DNA of 64,000 nt from Miscanthus floridulus (GCF_019320115.1 NC_089582.1:116504637-116568636); one strand, 5' to 3'; shown: positions 1 through 11,741, numbered from the stretch's first letter. The notes: generated from the sequence alone by a model not told the origin. Numbers and translations: made by a program.

Positions 1-782
1 ACAGGTGAGAGGGAGAGGGTATGGATGCTTTTAAGCCTTATTGCCCACGCCAATGAGGATTGGATAATGGTAAGCGCCCACAACACTGTTGATCTCACTG
101 TAGAATGTCAGGTGCACATGGGAGGTTGTGCTATCTTCTTCAGGAAGGGTTGATGTCAGTACCTACAAAATACTGTTGGATGCCTAGAGGCATGTGAGGA
201 GTCTTACCACGTCTACCGGGTATGGTGAATCTTGGCGCCTACAACACTATTAATGCCCAGAGGCATGTGAGGGGCTTTTTGCCATATGGGAGTACAGCGG
301 CGTCTACAATACTATTTATGTCAGGTGGCTACAGAATACTATTCCATGCAGGGTATGGTCCTTGATACAGTGGTTTTGACTTGCGAGCCTTGCCTTGCCT
401 TTCTCCGCACGTCTTCTAGTTCCTACCGAGCGGGCGTCCCTGGTCGAATGGCTCCAGTCGGCTCTGAGTGCGCCAGTCGGAGAAGAGCGGTGAGCAGGGT
501 TCCTACGAGCCCTGGTCGGAGGGACGTGGGGTCGGAGTCAGAAGTAGGGCTCGGGGTAGGCCTTCCGATCAGAGAGGCCATCCAGAGATAGCCGAAGCCC
601 GAATTGAGTGCTCCGGTCGGAGAGGTGGGCCAAAGTAGTTGACGACTGGGTGTTGCTCTTCTTGGGCCAGGCCTTCTGGTCGGTTGCTGGATCGTTCCTT
701 TGCCCTATTGTTTTTAGACTCTTGGGCCGAGCCTTGGCGCAGAAGCCGGTCCCCGAGGGACCCCGGGTTTATGAACCTGATA
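1..782 (-). repeat. 3' LTR of element A (cut by window start)
   Basis: Bases 1-782 align end to end with 9903-10684 without net insertion or deletion, but with many substitutions, mostly transitions. The internal boundary reads CCTGATA here against CCGACA in the other copy, so the terminal dinucleotide has decayed. The adjoining internal sequence, read on the minus strand, is a G-rich run (GGGGGCTCGGGGGCTCC) that probably served as the polypurine tract. Confidence 0.9.
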
Positions 783-1038
783 GGAGCCCCCGAGCCCCCG
801 GGTGATTCGGGTAGAATCGTCTGGGGGATTTTTTTGTCTTGCTGACGGGTGCGCGCGAGTGCATCCGTGGGTGTTGCCCCTGAGCCCCTGGGCGGTTCGA
901 GCATAACCGTTTGGGGGGTATTATTTTTGTGGGCGTGTGTGCATGTTTTTAGTTTGAGATAGAATTTTGTCAACCAAGGCGTCGCTGTGCAGCCAAGGTG
1001 TTTTTAGGCGCGAAGATTGGATTGAAACAGAACTTACT

Positions 1039-1306
1039 GATCCTAGAGTCGATGCATGCCGTAGATCGGGTGAGGAAGTTAGTTCGAATGCGAGAGAGCT
1101 CATTGATCCTGGCGTCGATGCGTGCCATGGGATCGGGCGAGGAAGTTAGTTTGAACACGAGAAAGCTTACTGATCCTAGCGTCGATGCGTGTCGTGGGAT
1201 CAGGCGAGGAAGTTAGTTCAGACACGAGAAAGCTCACTGATCCTGGCATCGATGCGCGTCGTGGGATCGGTTGAGGCAGTTAGTTTGGACAAACCCTAGC
1301 GTCAGT
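1039..1306. repeat. Tandem repeat, about 67-bp unit, four copies
   Basis: Units beginning GATCCT(A/G)G start at 1039, 1105, 1172 and 1239, giving steps of 66, 67 and 67 bp. Each contains GTCGATGCGTGCCGTGGGATCGG-like and GAGGAAGTTAGTT blocks. Weaker related units, which keep the GCGTCA(G/T)TGCGTGCCGTGG block, continue to about 1400. Confidence 0.85.
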
Positions 1307-1528
1307 GCGTGCCGTGGTTTCTAAATAGTTAGTTTAGGGGTTGGACGAGACTGAGACCGTGGGTCCTAGCGTCATTGCGTGCCGTGGGACCGAGCGGGTT
1401 GGAGCCATGAATCCTAGCCTCGGCACAGCCTGGGCAGCCGAGGTAGTTAGTTTAGTTAGTTTTTCACACGAGTTCGGAGTCACTGTCCCTAGATTTTTGG
1501 AGCGCGGTCGGAAGTAAAGCCGTTATGT

Positions 1529-1712
1529 GAGTTTGGAGTCATGGTCCCAAGCCATAGCCGAATGTCATAGATCCTATTGACACGAGTTTGGAGTCGTGGT
1601 CCCAAGCCATAGCTGGATGTCCTAGATCCTCGGAGTCATGGTCCCAAACCGTAGTCGGATGTCATAGATCCTATCGACGTGAGTTCGAAGTCGCGGTCCC
1701 AAGGTTTTTGGC
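1529..1712. repeat. Tandem repeat, about 55-bp unit, partly deleted
   Basis: The phrase GGAGTC(A/G)TGGTCCCAA recurs at about 1535, 1590, 1632 and (diverged) 1688. Each occurrence except the last, truncated one is followed by a GTC(A/C)TAGATCCT block. Spacings are 55, 42 and 56 bp, so one unit has lost about 13 bp. This repeat differs in sequence from the 67-bp repeat just before it. Confidence 0.8.
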
Positions 1713-3161
1713 TTGTGCCCCCGAGCCCTATCGGGCCTTCGCGTGGGTCGATGTGAGTTTGTGTGCGTTACCCCATCTGGTTCCTCACAACTAGAGGGGC
1801 TGAGTTTCATCGCTTGTCCCAATTGCTCGGGCTCGAAGACTAGCTCGGTGAGTTCGCTAACTGGTGTGATCGAGCGGAATCCGGGTCCGTCGTTCATGAC
1901 GGGGTCAGCATAGCCCTCTTGTGACATTCCACTACTCCTTTACCTACAACCCAGTAGATGCCTAGGTCGTTCCAAAGACCGACCTAGGTGGCCTAACGGC
2001 CTCCCCTCAATGGAGATTCTGTGGGCCTAGTGTGAGGTTCAGGATCAAACAAGAAGGTTGAGATGACCCGGTTTGCCAGATCGGGCGAAGGCCGCACGGT
2101 GCTCATCTACGGCTTTCTCCCCTGGCTCTATTGTTTGCTCATATCGAATGAGGCAACCACCGCTTCATGACGCAACACGGAGCGTTCTGGTGCATTTCGC
2201 TACACGTGCGATGCTTAGTTCCTGAGCCCTCAGGCGGTTTAGGGCCCGAATTGTCCAGGAGGCGCGGGCGTATGGAATGAGATGCACATATGGATGTATG
2301 AAATGATTTATAAGGAAATAGAGGGGTTCGCTACTGCTCACCTTGATGGCTTAAGTGACGAGGTTCAAAGAGCTTCAGTCGGAAAAGTCCGACCGAGACC
2401 TACGCTCGTCAATCGTGGGTGAGCCTTTGTGTGAATAGTTTTTGTATTAATGAACACATGCTCACCTTGATGGAGTCAGCATGGCCCACATGGGGTATCC
2501 CTTTGCTTCCTACCTTGGTAGCTGCCTCGTCTATTGTGCTTGCCGAAGTCGAGGGAGCAGAACCAAGCGGATCCCTAGCAGTCGCAGTGGTATTTGCAGT
2601 AGTAGAAAATGTAAAAGTTAAGTTTGTGGGTGAGTCCCCATATGAACAGTTTTTTGTATTAATGAATACATCAGTACTGTCCTTGTGACAGAACCATGAT
2701 ATCATTTCTCTATTTATATCCTAGCATAATCCCTCGTTCTTATCCTTTCTCTCTCGTACCTGCCCGTTTGTCCCGTAGGGTGCGACCTTGGGAGTCCAGG
2801 GCGTGGCCCGCGGGGCTCGACTGCTCGCATCCATAGGGAAAGGCGGGGTGTGTTCGATTGGGAGTAATAACAGAGTTACATAGGGTAATCAAAGACATGG
2901 AATGTGTTTCCGTTTGGGGACAAAGTTTTTTATTATGTGATAGTAAAAAGAAAAAGGGAGGTAATCTTTATTATTATTCCCTTATGGAGCCCCTGAGCGA
3001 CCCGGGCTGAAAGTGTTCGGGCCGGGGTGCTCTTACAGGAGCATGTGTTTAACTAAAAAAGGTGTTTAGACCAGATTTAGGGGAAAACAATGTAGCTGTT
3101 CAATGTTCCAAGTGTTGGTGAGAGCATTGTTGTTGTTGTCCTTCAGTCGGTAGGTGCTCGG

Positions 3162-4180
3162 TCAGATTACTTCGATCACCGTATAGGGCCCTTCCCATGG
3201 TTGAGAGAGCTTGTGTTTTTCCTTCGTTGATTGGGTCCTCCGGAGTATGAGATCGCCGACTTCGAGTATCCTTCCCCTGATCTTCCTTTTGTGGTACCTA
3301 CGGAGGGTTTGTTGGTAGCGAGCGGAGCGGATGATGATCGTTTCGCGGGCCTCTTCGAGTAGGTTGACCGTGTCTTGTTGAGCCTCCATGGCTCGGTCAT
3401 GGTCGAAAGCCTTTACTCTTGGTGCACCGTGGTCGAGGTCAGAGGGCAACACTACCTCAGCTCCGTAGGCCAGGAAGAAGGGTGTGAATCCTGTGGATAG
3501 GTTTGGGGTCATTCTTAGGCTCCAGAGGATCGCTAGAACCTCTGCTACCCATCATCCAACATACTTATTGAGTTGGTTGAAGATGCGTGACTTAAGTCCT
3601 TGGAGGACCATGCCATTGGCATGTTCGATCTGACCGTTAGTTCGGTGATGTCCGACCGAAGCCCAGTTGATCCTGATACTGTATTCATCGCTGAAGTCTA
3701 GGAACTTTTTTCTGGTGAAGTTAGTCCAATGGTCAGTGATGATACAATTAGAAACACCGAACCGGTAGATGATGTTGAGGAAGAATTTGACTACCTCCTC
3801 CGACCGGATGTTGGTGATGGGTTTGGCCTCTATCCACTTGGTGAATTTGTCGACCGCTACGAGTAGGTGAGTGAAACCGCCTGGGGCCTTTTTGAGAGGT
3901 CCTACAATGTCGAGGCCCCAGACCACGAATGGCTAGGTGATGGGGATGGTTTGGAGCTCTTATGCCAGCAAATGGGTTTGTTGAGTGTAGAACTAACATC
4001 CTTCACACCTGCGGACAACCTCCTCCACATCTCGTAGTGCGGTTGGCCAGTAAAAACCTTAGCGGAAGGCTTTTTCGACCAGCCACCTTGGGGCCATGTG
4101 ATGCCCGCAAATGTCGGCATGAACCTCGAGGAGGAGCTGCCTCCCTTGGTTAGTGGGGATACACTTCGTGAGTACTCCTG
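3162..4180 (-). pseudogene. Integrase of element A, broken
   Basis: The minus strand gives, in order, an HHCC zinc-binding remnant (GHHMAPRW followed by a CEGC-like pair, about 4100-3990), the catalytic core starting WGLDIVGPLKKAPGG (about 3926), and the C-terminal region through WEGPYTVIEVI near 3162. The first catalytic Asp (GLD) and the Glu of the NGQIEHANG block are visible. The second Asp motif, normally DNGTQF, reads DHWTNF, so its surroundings are damaged. Stops separate the zinc finger from the core and the core (ending about 3552) from the C-terminal part (3512-3162). The normal role is insertion of the retrotransposon cDNA; this copy cannot encode it. Confidence 0.88.
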
Positions 4181-4439
4181 ATGGACTCCGTTTGTAGAGC
4201 TCGTCACCGAGCACGATGAAGGTCTTTGCACATCAAGCGATCCTTCAGGCTTCAGTCCTTTCGGGTGGGAGAACCTCTTTGAGGAGGTAGGCGAGTAGCG
4301 GTACTTGACAGTCAGTTTGATCGAGTGTCAGTATGACGACGTTTGTAGGGTGACGTAGAGGTACTGGGGTCAGAGCCCCCGGGCGCTGGCTGGGCGTTGG
4401 GGTCGAAGCCCCTGAGCGCCTGGCTGGGTGTCAGGGTGT

Positions 4440-4898
4440 GTCCAGGGTCGGACCTTCTAGGATGCGGGCGGACGCCTCATGGATGTCGTTGATGAAGACC
4501 CTGCCTGGGGATGGATCCTGCCTAGCGGCCAGTTTCGTAAGGAAATTGATGGCATCATTGTCCCTTTGAGGGACGTGATGCAGTTCGATCCTCTAGAATT
4601 TGTCCTTGAGCTTGCGCACCTCTTGGCAGTATGCTATCATGAGGGGGCTTTTGCAGGAGGACTCCTTCATGACCTAATCAACAACTAGTTCCGAGTCACC
4701 GTGGACGTAGAATCACGTAGCACCGAGCTCGATGGTGATGCGGAGCCCGTTGATAAGGGCCTTGTATTCCGCGGCGTTGTTTGAAGCCAAAAAGTGGAGG
4801 CGGATGGCATAGCGGAGCCTGCTTCCATCCAGGGAGATCAGAACCACTCCAGCTCCCGAGCCAAGCACCATTATGGACCCGTCAAAGTACATTGTCTA
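4440..4898 (-). pseudogene. Second (archaeal-type) RNase H of element A
   Basis: Starting near 4898 the minus strand reads MYFDGSIMVLGSGAGVV, then SNNAAEYKALINGL and VHGDSELV, which supply the three acidic catalytic residues of RNase H fold enzymes. A second RNase H between the RT-linked RNase H and the integrase is characteristic of the Tat lineage. In-frame stops follow the first third (GAT*FYVHGDS), so the copy is dead. Beyond about 4440 the spacer towards the integrase is too eroded to assign. Confidence 0.75.
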
Positions 4899-4928
4899 GT
4901 ACTCGTGGGTGACGTCCGAGGTCGGTAG

Positions 4929-5423
4929 CTAGACCTCCATCCATTCGGCAACAAAATCCACAAGAGCCTGAGACTTGATAGCGATGCAGGGGCTATATCT
5001 GATGTCATGGCCCATGAGTTCATGTGCCCACTTGGAGATTTGTCCCATGGCATCAAGGTTGCGGATGATATCTCCGAGTGGGTATGAAGTGACGACTATG
5101 GCTTTGTGGTCGGTGATGTAGTGTAGGAGCTTCCCAGTCGCCATTAGTATGGCGAATAGGAGTTTTTGCACCTAGGGGTACCGGACCTTGGGGTCGATAA
5201 GTACTTCTCCGATGAAGTATACAGGTCGTTGCACCTTAAGCTGGTGTCTTGGTTCCTCCCTCTCGATGACCAGGGCAGCGCTCACCACATGGTTACTTAC
5301 CGCGACATAAAGGAGGAGGGGTTCTCCCTGTTCGGGAGCGACAAGGACTAGGGCCGACGTCAGGGACGTTTTGAGGCTTTTGAGAGCCTGCTGGGCTTCC
5401 TCAGTCCTGACAAAGGCGTCCAT
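4929..5423 (-). pseudogene. RT-linked RNase H of element A
   Basis: Two adjoining minus-strand segments (5423-5172 and 5171-4929) encode a gypsy RNase H remnant: LLLYVAVSNHVVSAALV, the QRPVYFIGEVL segment and a KLLHYITDHKAIVVT-like block. A stop at about 5172 divides them. The final SQALVDFVAEW is the typical tether to the second RNase H. In a live element this activity degrades the RNA strand of the RNA-DNA hybrid. Confidence 0.8.
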
Positions 5424-6304
5424 CTTTTTGAGGAGCTAGTAGAGTGGCATCCCCCATTCGCGGAGCTAGGAGATGAAGCGGCTTAGGAAGCTAGGCAGCC
5501 GATGAGCTTCTGCATGCCTTTGACATTGCGTATGGGACCCATGTTGGAGATGGTTGTGATCTTTTTGGGGTTGGCCTTGATGCCACACTCGGATATGATG
5601 TATCCGAGCAGCTTCCACTTCGGAACCCCAAAAACACATTTTTCGGGATTCAGCTTGATGTTGAACCTCTAGAGGTTCGCAAACATCGTGACCAAGTTTG
5701 CGATTAGATCACACGCTCAAGCTGTTTTGACCACTATGTCATCAACATAGATGGCGATTATTGGTTTCGGACATTCGGCCTGATCAGGCTGATCGGGCGG
5801 GTCGATTTGGTCGGTGAAGCATTGCTGCATGCACCTTTGGTAGGTGGTGCCAGCGTTCTTCAAGCCAAAAGGCATGGTCATGTAGCAGTATGAACCATAT
5901 GGGGTGATGAATGAGGTTGCAAGTTGATCGGACTCTTTCATCATGATCTGGTGATAGCCTGAGTAGGCATCCAGAAAGGAGAGGATCTCACAACCCGAGG
6001 TGGAGTCGATTATCTGGTCTATGCGTGGTAAGGGAAAGTGATCCTTTGAACACGCCTTGTTGAGTCCAGTATAGTCAACGCACATTCTCCACTTCTCGGT
6101 CTTTTTTCTGATAAGGACGGGATTCGTGAGCCAGTCGGAGTGGAAAACCTCCCTGATGAATCCGGCTGCCAGGAGGTTGGCGATCTCTTCACCTATGGCC
6201 CTATGCCTCTCATCGTTGAAATGATGCAGGCATTGCTTGGCAGGCTTTGAGCCTAGGATAAGGTGTAGTGCGTGCTCGACGACCTCCCATGGTATCCCCG
6301 GCAT
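5424..6304 (-). pseudogene. Reverse transcriptase of element A
   Basis: The open part (6304-5717, 195 aa) contains WRMCVDYTGLNKAC, PLPRIDQIID, FLDAYSGYHQI (catalytic Asp near residue 112), MPFGLKNAGTTYQRCM and YVDDIVVK (residues 186-189). All three catalytic aspartates are therefore present. Downstream (5716-5424) the thumb, with a KCVFGVPKW-like block, is cut by stops. Between the TYQRCM block and YVDD there is a linker of roughly 20 residues rich in D, Q and P that element B lacks. The first methionine is not necessarily a start, since RT is normally cut from a polyprotein. Confidence 0.88.
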
Positions 6305-6368
6305 GTCAGAAGGCTACCATGCGAAGACATCGCGATTGTCACTGTAGGAAGTCGATGAGCTTGCATTC

Positions 6369-7208
6369 CTATTGGGCCAGGGAGCTAGGGTCCTGACTCG
6401 CACTATTTTGGACTAGGTCAGTGGGGTCAATACCCACCGCCTTGGTTTCCTCGAGCGGGCAGGAGGCCGTCAAGGAGGTCAGTTTGTTACAGTCTAGGAC
6501 TGCTAGGGTTGATGACTCCCTAAGCTGCAGAAGCTCAGATGAGTTGATGACCGCGGTGGCGAGCTCGTAGTGCTCTCGGTCGCACGCAAAGGCGTGCGAG
6601 AAGGTGCTACTCATGGTGATGACGCCGTTTGGTCCCGACATCTTCAGCTTGAGGTAGGTGTAGTTGGGGATCACCATGAATCTTGCATAGCATGGCCGCC
6701 CCAAGATGGCGTGGTAGGACCCTAGAAAGTCCACCACTTCGAAGGTGAGGACCTCCGAGCGGAAGTTAGCCCGGCTGCCGAACGTGACGGGCAGATCGAT
6801 CTGTCCGAGCGGGTATGCCTGCGCTCCTAGGATTACCCCGTGGAAGGGAGAGCCCGCTAGGCGGAGCTCCGATTGGGGGATGCGCATGGCATCGAGGGTG
6901 TCGATGTATAGGATGTTGAGGCCGCTGCCCCCGTCCATCAGCACCTTGGTGAGGCGCTTCTTGTGGATGATGGGGTCGATGACGAGCGGGTAGTGTCCCG
7001 GTCTTGTGATGTAGGAGGGATAGTCCCTCTGATCAAAGGTGATCGAGGATTCTGACCAGCTGAGGAAGGAGGCGATGGCCATCTCGGCGGTGCATGCCTC
7101 CCTGTAGCGTACCTTATGTTGGTGTTTAGTCCAGATGGCGTCGGACCCGCTGAAGATCATGATGCACTCTTCGGGTTTGGGGAAACCGTCTCCGTCCTTG
7201 CCTGCCAC
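6369..7208 (-). pseudogene. Aspartic protease region of element A (279-aa open stretch)
   Basis: This is the longest surviving open stretch of element A. It contains VLMDGGSGLNILY with the presumed active-site Asp at about residue 92, followed by GRPCYARFMVIPNYTYLKLKM, the wording usual for Tat-lineage pepsin-like proteases. The N-terminal 40 residues still belong to the gag-protease linker (FPKPEECIMIFSGSDA). The enzyme would cleave the gag-pol polyprotein after dimerising. The stretch ends at a stop near 6369, about 60 bp before the RT segment, so the polyprotein is broken. Confidence 0.85.
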
Positions 7209-7209
7209 G

Positions 7210-9175
7210 CCTCCCTTCTTGGCTTCCGGTTCCTTGCCATCTCCCTCCTTTGACCCACCGGCCTGTCAGAGCAAACATTTGAGGAGCTCGCACTCCTTGT
7301 AGAGGTGCTTGACGGGGTAGGCATGGTTGGGGCATGGACCATCCATGAGTTTGTTGAAGTGGTCAAGCAGTCCCTGTTGGGGCTGCTTGGCCACGCGATC
7401 GGCCGCGGCAACTAGCGCGGGGCTATCCGACCGGCGTCGATCTTTTTTGTTTTTCTTGCCCCTCTATGTGGAGGGGCCTTTGTATGGGTCTATGCGCTTG
7501 GCTTTGAGCTTGTCCTGGCCTCTGTTGAAGACCGCTCTGACCGCCTCCTCGCCAGAGGCGTGGTTGGTGGTGACATCGAGCAGGTCGCAGGTGGTACGGG
7601 GTTTCAAGCAGCCAAGCTTGTGGATCAGGGACTCGCAGTTCGTCCCAGAGAGGAACGCGCTGATGACGTCTGCGTTGACGACATCGAGGAGGGAGTTGCA
7701 TCATTGAGAGAACCTATGGATGTAATCCCGCAGGGACTCGTTGGGCTCCTGCTGACAGCTCTTGAGGTCCTAGGAGTTTCCCGGGCGGATGTACGTCCCC
7801 TGGAAATTTCCGACGAAGACCCTTTTGAGGTCCGCCCAGTCGAAGATGCTATCATGTGGAAGGAATTCGAGCCATGCTCGAACATGTTCCCCCACGCAAA
7901 TGGGAAGATATTGGATGATGAAATAGTCATCATCCACTCCTTCGGTTCAAACATGACTGGGTTTGTCTCCCCAGTGTACTTGGTGATGTTGGAGGGAGGC
8001 CGGAAACGCTACGGGAACGGTGCTCTCCGGATACACCGGCTGAAGGCCCGTGGCCCTCGGCCCTCAGGGCTGGGGCTCTGGTCATCCAGCCGACGACTGC
8101 GCCTGGGGCACATTTCACCGCTTCCCTCGATGGTTTGGCCTACTGCCGTACGGCAGACATTGTTATCGTGTCGGGCCCGATGCCGATCGCTGATGACGCT
8201 ACGAGCATCCTGGTGCGGATTGAGCCGCTCGCGTACTGACGGTCGGTGTGGAGCAGGCACCCGATCGAACCGTGGCACGGCTGCCGCACCCCGAGCCGAG
8301 CTTGTCGGCTACAGCGGCGAGCGAACGGAGCGATCTGGCTGGTGTATCCCTGTCCCCCTGGTGGGGAGAGAGGTCGCAGGTCAGAGTCACAACGCAGAGC
8401 TTTCTGCCTGTTGGACGGCGGTGGCCTCTACTAGAACCCATAGGTTCCGGTAGACTGCCCGCTCCTGGGGGTCGACGGGCTCAGGAACACCGCATAGAAG
8501 CATTGTTGCAGCAGTGATATTCTTGCCGGCCTAAGCGAATTGTGGGACATCGTTCCCCTCGTTCACGATGTCGTGCTGGACCTAATGAGCGTGACCCCAG
8601 GCGCCACCCGTCGGGCCATGCGCATGGGCCGCAATGTGCCGCACTGATCGTGCCGGCGCAGGCGGTGGCTGATTCTGCCGTCGTTGTCATAATTCCTCGG
8701 CGTGCGCTTGCACAGACGCGAGGGCTTCCGCACGTGGGTCCGGAGGGGTGTGAGTTTGCACAGACTCCATAACCACCGGTGGCTGTCCTAGACCATCCGC
8801 CATAGCGCACTCCCAGGACGGATGGTGGCGGGGCGCCACATCACCGATGCTGGAACCACCGCTCTCACCTTCGTTATCCAGGAGTTCGTGGGAAACGACA
8901 GGAGTGAAGCCTACCATTCCTACGAATTCGGACGTGAGTGGGGATGGCACCAGCGCCCTTCGGAGCCCCTGAGCATAGGCATCCACGGAGGATGTGAGGC
9001 CATAGGAGAACCGATCGTACGGTGTTTGTGGTGTGGACGGTGCAGTCCCTCCGGGTGATCGGTGGGAGATAGCAAATAAAGGGCGAATAAGAGTACGCGT
9101 ATTACTTACAGTGGGGTTTAAGCAGAGAGTTTGCTCGGAATGAAGCGCAGATGCCGCGCCGTCGAAGTCACGCAT
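7210..9175 (-). pseudogene. gag region of element A, frameshifted
   Basis: The capsid-type core is recognisable across several minus-strand frames between about 8000 and 7420. Visible blocks are FRPPSNITKYTGETNP, DSIFDWADLKRVFVGNFQGTY, ESLRDYIHRFSQ and ASGEEAVRAVF. A Cys/His cluster (CPNHAYPVKHLYKEC) follows near 7350-7280. The N-terminal part (9175-8687) is open for 162 aa and low in recognisable motifs. Frame changes and stops occur throughout, so the start is uncertain. Confidence 0.72.
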
Positions 9176-9450
9176 CCCAGAGTCGATGGAGGATGTCTCT
9201 CCGATGGGTGTCGGGTCGCGAGTCTTCTCGCAAAGGTGGAGTACACCGAGCTAGTCGGCGACGAATTCCAGGCTTCCAAAGAGGAAGGCCTAGGATGGCT
9301 CGAAAACGGGTGGAACCCATATCCCGGCGGGCGAGAGTGCGGGAAACTCCAACGAGCCAAAGCGAATCGTATCGCTCGAGCCCGCCACGGCGGGGATGGT
9401 GGAAGTATGAGCCATCCGATGACCAAAAAAGTGTTGAACGTACAACGTCT

Positions 9451-9468
9451 TCCCCACGGACGGCGCCA
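9451..9468 (-). other. Primer-binding site of element A
   Basis: Two bases inside the 5' LTR the minus strand reads TGGCGCCGTCCGTGGGGA. It begins like the 3' end complement of plant tRNA-Asp (TGGCGCCGTTGCCGGGG), and similar sites are known from other plant gypsy elements. The position fits minus-strand DNA priming. Confidence 0.7.
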
Positions 9469-9470
9469 AC

Positions 9471-10684
9471 TGTCGGTGCAAAAAGTGACTAACTAGTGAA
9501 TATTTGTAGTTTTGCTGTACGTTGTGATTGGAGGTGGCCTAGCACTCAATGACACAGGATTTATACTGGTTCAGGCAACGTGCCCTATGTCCAGTCGGGG
9601 TCGGTCGATGACTTTTATTCTCGAGCCCAGGTGCTCAAAGTTTGCAGTGGGGTTACAAACGATAAGGAGAAAGGTGAGGTGTACAAGAGGCCCGGTTGGC
9701 TCCGGTCGGAAGGGCCGAGAGCGATGGGGACTCCGCTATGAGCTAAGTGTTCAAGCGTGTGCTTGAGATCTGAACCTGGCGGTTCTGTGGTTGTGAGCTA
9801 TTGGACTAATGAATCTAAAGGAACTGAGCTTGGATCGGTCCGGTTCCGTCTCCTTTCGTTGGAGGGAGTGCATCCCCTTTTATAGATGAAGGGGATGGCT
9901 TTACAGGTGAGAGGGAGAGGGTACGGATGCTTTTAAGCCTTGTTGCCCACTCTGATGAGCATTGGATAATGGTAGGCGCCCACAACACTGTTGATCTCAC
10001 TGTAGAATGTTAGGTGCACGTGGGAGGTTGTGCTATCTTCTTCAAGAAGGGTTGATGTCGGCACCTGCAAAATACTGCTGGATGCCTAAAGGCATGTGAG
10101 GAGTCTTACCACGTCTACCGGGTATGGTGAATCCCGGTGCCTACAACACTATTGATGCCCAGAGGCATGTGAGGGGCTTTTTGCCATACGGGAGTACAGC
10201 GGCGCCTACAATACTGTTTGTGTCAGGTGGCTGCAGAATACTGTTTCGTGCAGGGTATGGTCCCTGATACAGTGGTTTTGACTTGTGAGCCTTGCCTTGC
10301 CTTTCTCCGCACGTCTTATGGTTCCTACCGAGCGGACGTCCCCGGTCGGATGGCTCCAGTCGGCTCTGAGTGCTTCGGTCGGAGAAGAGCGGTGAGCAGG
10401 GTTCCTACGAGCCCCGGTCGGAGGGACGCGGGGTCGGAGTCGGAAGTAGGGCTCGGGGTAGGCCTTCCGATCGGAGAGGCCGTCCGGAGACGGCCGGAGC
10501 CCGAATCGAGCGCTCCGGTCGGAGAGGTGGGCCGAAGTAGCTGACGAGCGGGCGTTGCTCTTCTTGGGCCTGGCCTTCCGGTCGGTTGCTGGATCGTTCC
10601 TTTGCCCTGTTGTTTTTAGACTCTTGGGCCGAGCCTTGGTGCAGAAGCCGGTTCGTGAGGGACCCCGGATTTATGAACCCGACA
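9471..10684 (-). repeat. 5' LTR of element A, 1214 bp
   Basis: Begins TGTCGG and ends CCGACA, a perfect 6-bp terminal inverted repeat of the expected TG...CA form. Its last 782 bp match window bases 1-782. The minus strand enters the LTR at 10684 and leaves into the primer-binding site at 9468. Confidence 0.92.
9878..9884 (-). promoter_or_regulatory. LTR TATA box, element A
   Basis: On the minus strand CTATAAAAGGGG lies in the middle of the 5' LTR, at the spacing expected for the U3/R promoter of a retrotransposon. Confidence 0.6.
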
Positions 10685-11741
10685 GGTAGGTAAGAGTGAC
10701 ATTAGCTGAAGATCCAAACAGTACCTTAGCTAATTTTATTCCTGATATGAGTGTGCATTTTATTGTTCTCCTCAGAAAGCTGAATCCCTATAAAAGAGCG
10801 CCCCAAATAACGGACCTTTGAATTTTTTTTATAGTTCCAATGGACCTATGAAATTTCACCTCAGTTTTCTTCGAGGTTCAGTAGTCATGCACTCATGCGT
10901 CATGCCTTTCATCACATGGCCGGTTATGCAAGTCACAACATCGTCATGCACCACTCGCACCAATCCGTGTTTCCATGTGTAGTTGAGAACTTGTCCAGAT
11001 CCTATCGACGACGACATCACCCATCACAATGATTGTAGCTTGGCAAGACAAGGTCAAAATCTTGATTGTTTCCATAACTTGCGTGTACCCGCCAGAAAGC
11101 TACGTCACAGTTTGTTCATTGGTGCTAGCCAGTATCAGCTCAGAGTTTCGAATCCTTTCTGACCAAATAGGGATCTGGTGACTGTACAACCATGAAAGTC
11201 TTCTCTCGAAAACGGAGAAAAATCCAAACTGAGCATCTTATTAGAAGTTCAAATTTTTCAGGACAGATAGCTAGCTTAGCTAGGTCAACATGATTGCTCT
11301 GGTAATATGCATATACTACCTATCAAATTAGACTTATTTATATAAGGAAAACAAACCCGCGGCTTAGTCTATCGGCGCAAAACATTATATAATAACAACA
11401 AAAAGTTTAAGATCCTAATATGATCAAATCGGGCTGATGATGACTCAACCACCTTGTTATAAATCTTAGCTCCACTATTAGCACGAAGAAGTCCAAATCG
11501 AGTTGTAGGCTTAAATTTGCATGACAATTGCTAGGCCAATGACCCAATGTGATTGCTCCATTAATATAAGTTTCATATATGCCCGCAAAAGTTATAAAAG
11601 CAACACAACCGCCTCTGCTTAGGACAAGCGTAGTGATCTAGACAACTGTTGTCTATAAGGTGATTCCATATTATTGGTGCGAGTGGTGCATGACGTGGAG
11701 GCTGTGTTGGAGTCTTCAAGTCCGCAAGCATGATTACTTTA
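10685..11741. other. Intergenic, no gene recognised
   Basis: AT-rich sequence without a convincing ORF, RNA gene or repeat family that I recognise. Confidence 0.5.

Larger units (their letters stand above)
783..3161. other. Non-coding spacer of element A between integrase and 3' LTR
   Basis: No recognisable coding domain on either strand. It contains two tandem-repeat blocks (about 1039-1306 and 1529-1712). It also holds a roughly 50-bp direct repeat, with copies beginning at 2415 and 2626, that shares GTGGGTGAG and TTTTTGTATTAATGAA. In Tat elements this interval often holds an extra ORF; here none is supported. Confidence 0.6.
1..10684 (-). mobile_element. Ty3/gypsy LTR retrotransposon A, Tat lineage, degenerate
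   Basis: Two LTR copies flank minus-strand remnants in the order gag, protease, RT, RNase H, second RNase H, integrase, which is the gypsy order. The second, archaeal-type RNase H and the wording of the protease and RT motifs (DGGSGLNIL, DAYSGYHQI, YVDDIVVKT) match the Tat/Retand lineage of grass genomes. Every domain carries stops or frameshifts, so the element is not autonomous. The left LTR runs off the window, so the target-site duplication cannot be tested. No antisense ORF like that of element B was found; the space between integrase and the 3' LTR holds tandem repeats instead. Confidence 0.9.

Noticed and set aside
7560..8453. A 297-codon plus-strand ORF across the gag region of element A
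   Set aside because: The gag wording lies on the minus strand; this is the antisense shadow and lacks a PF04195-type sequence.
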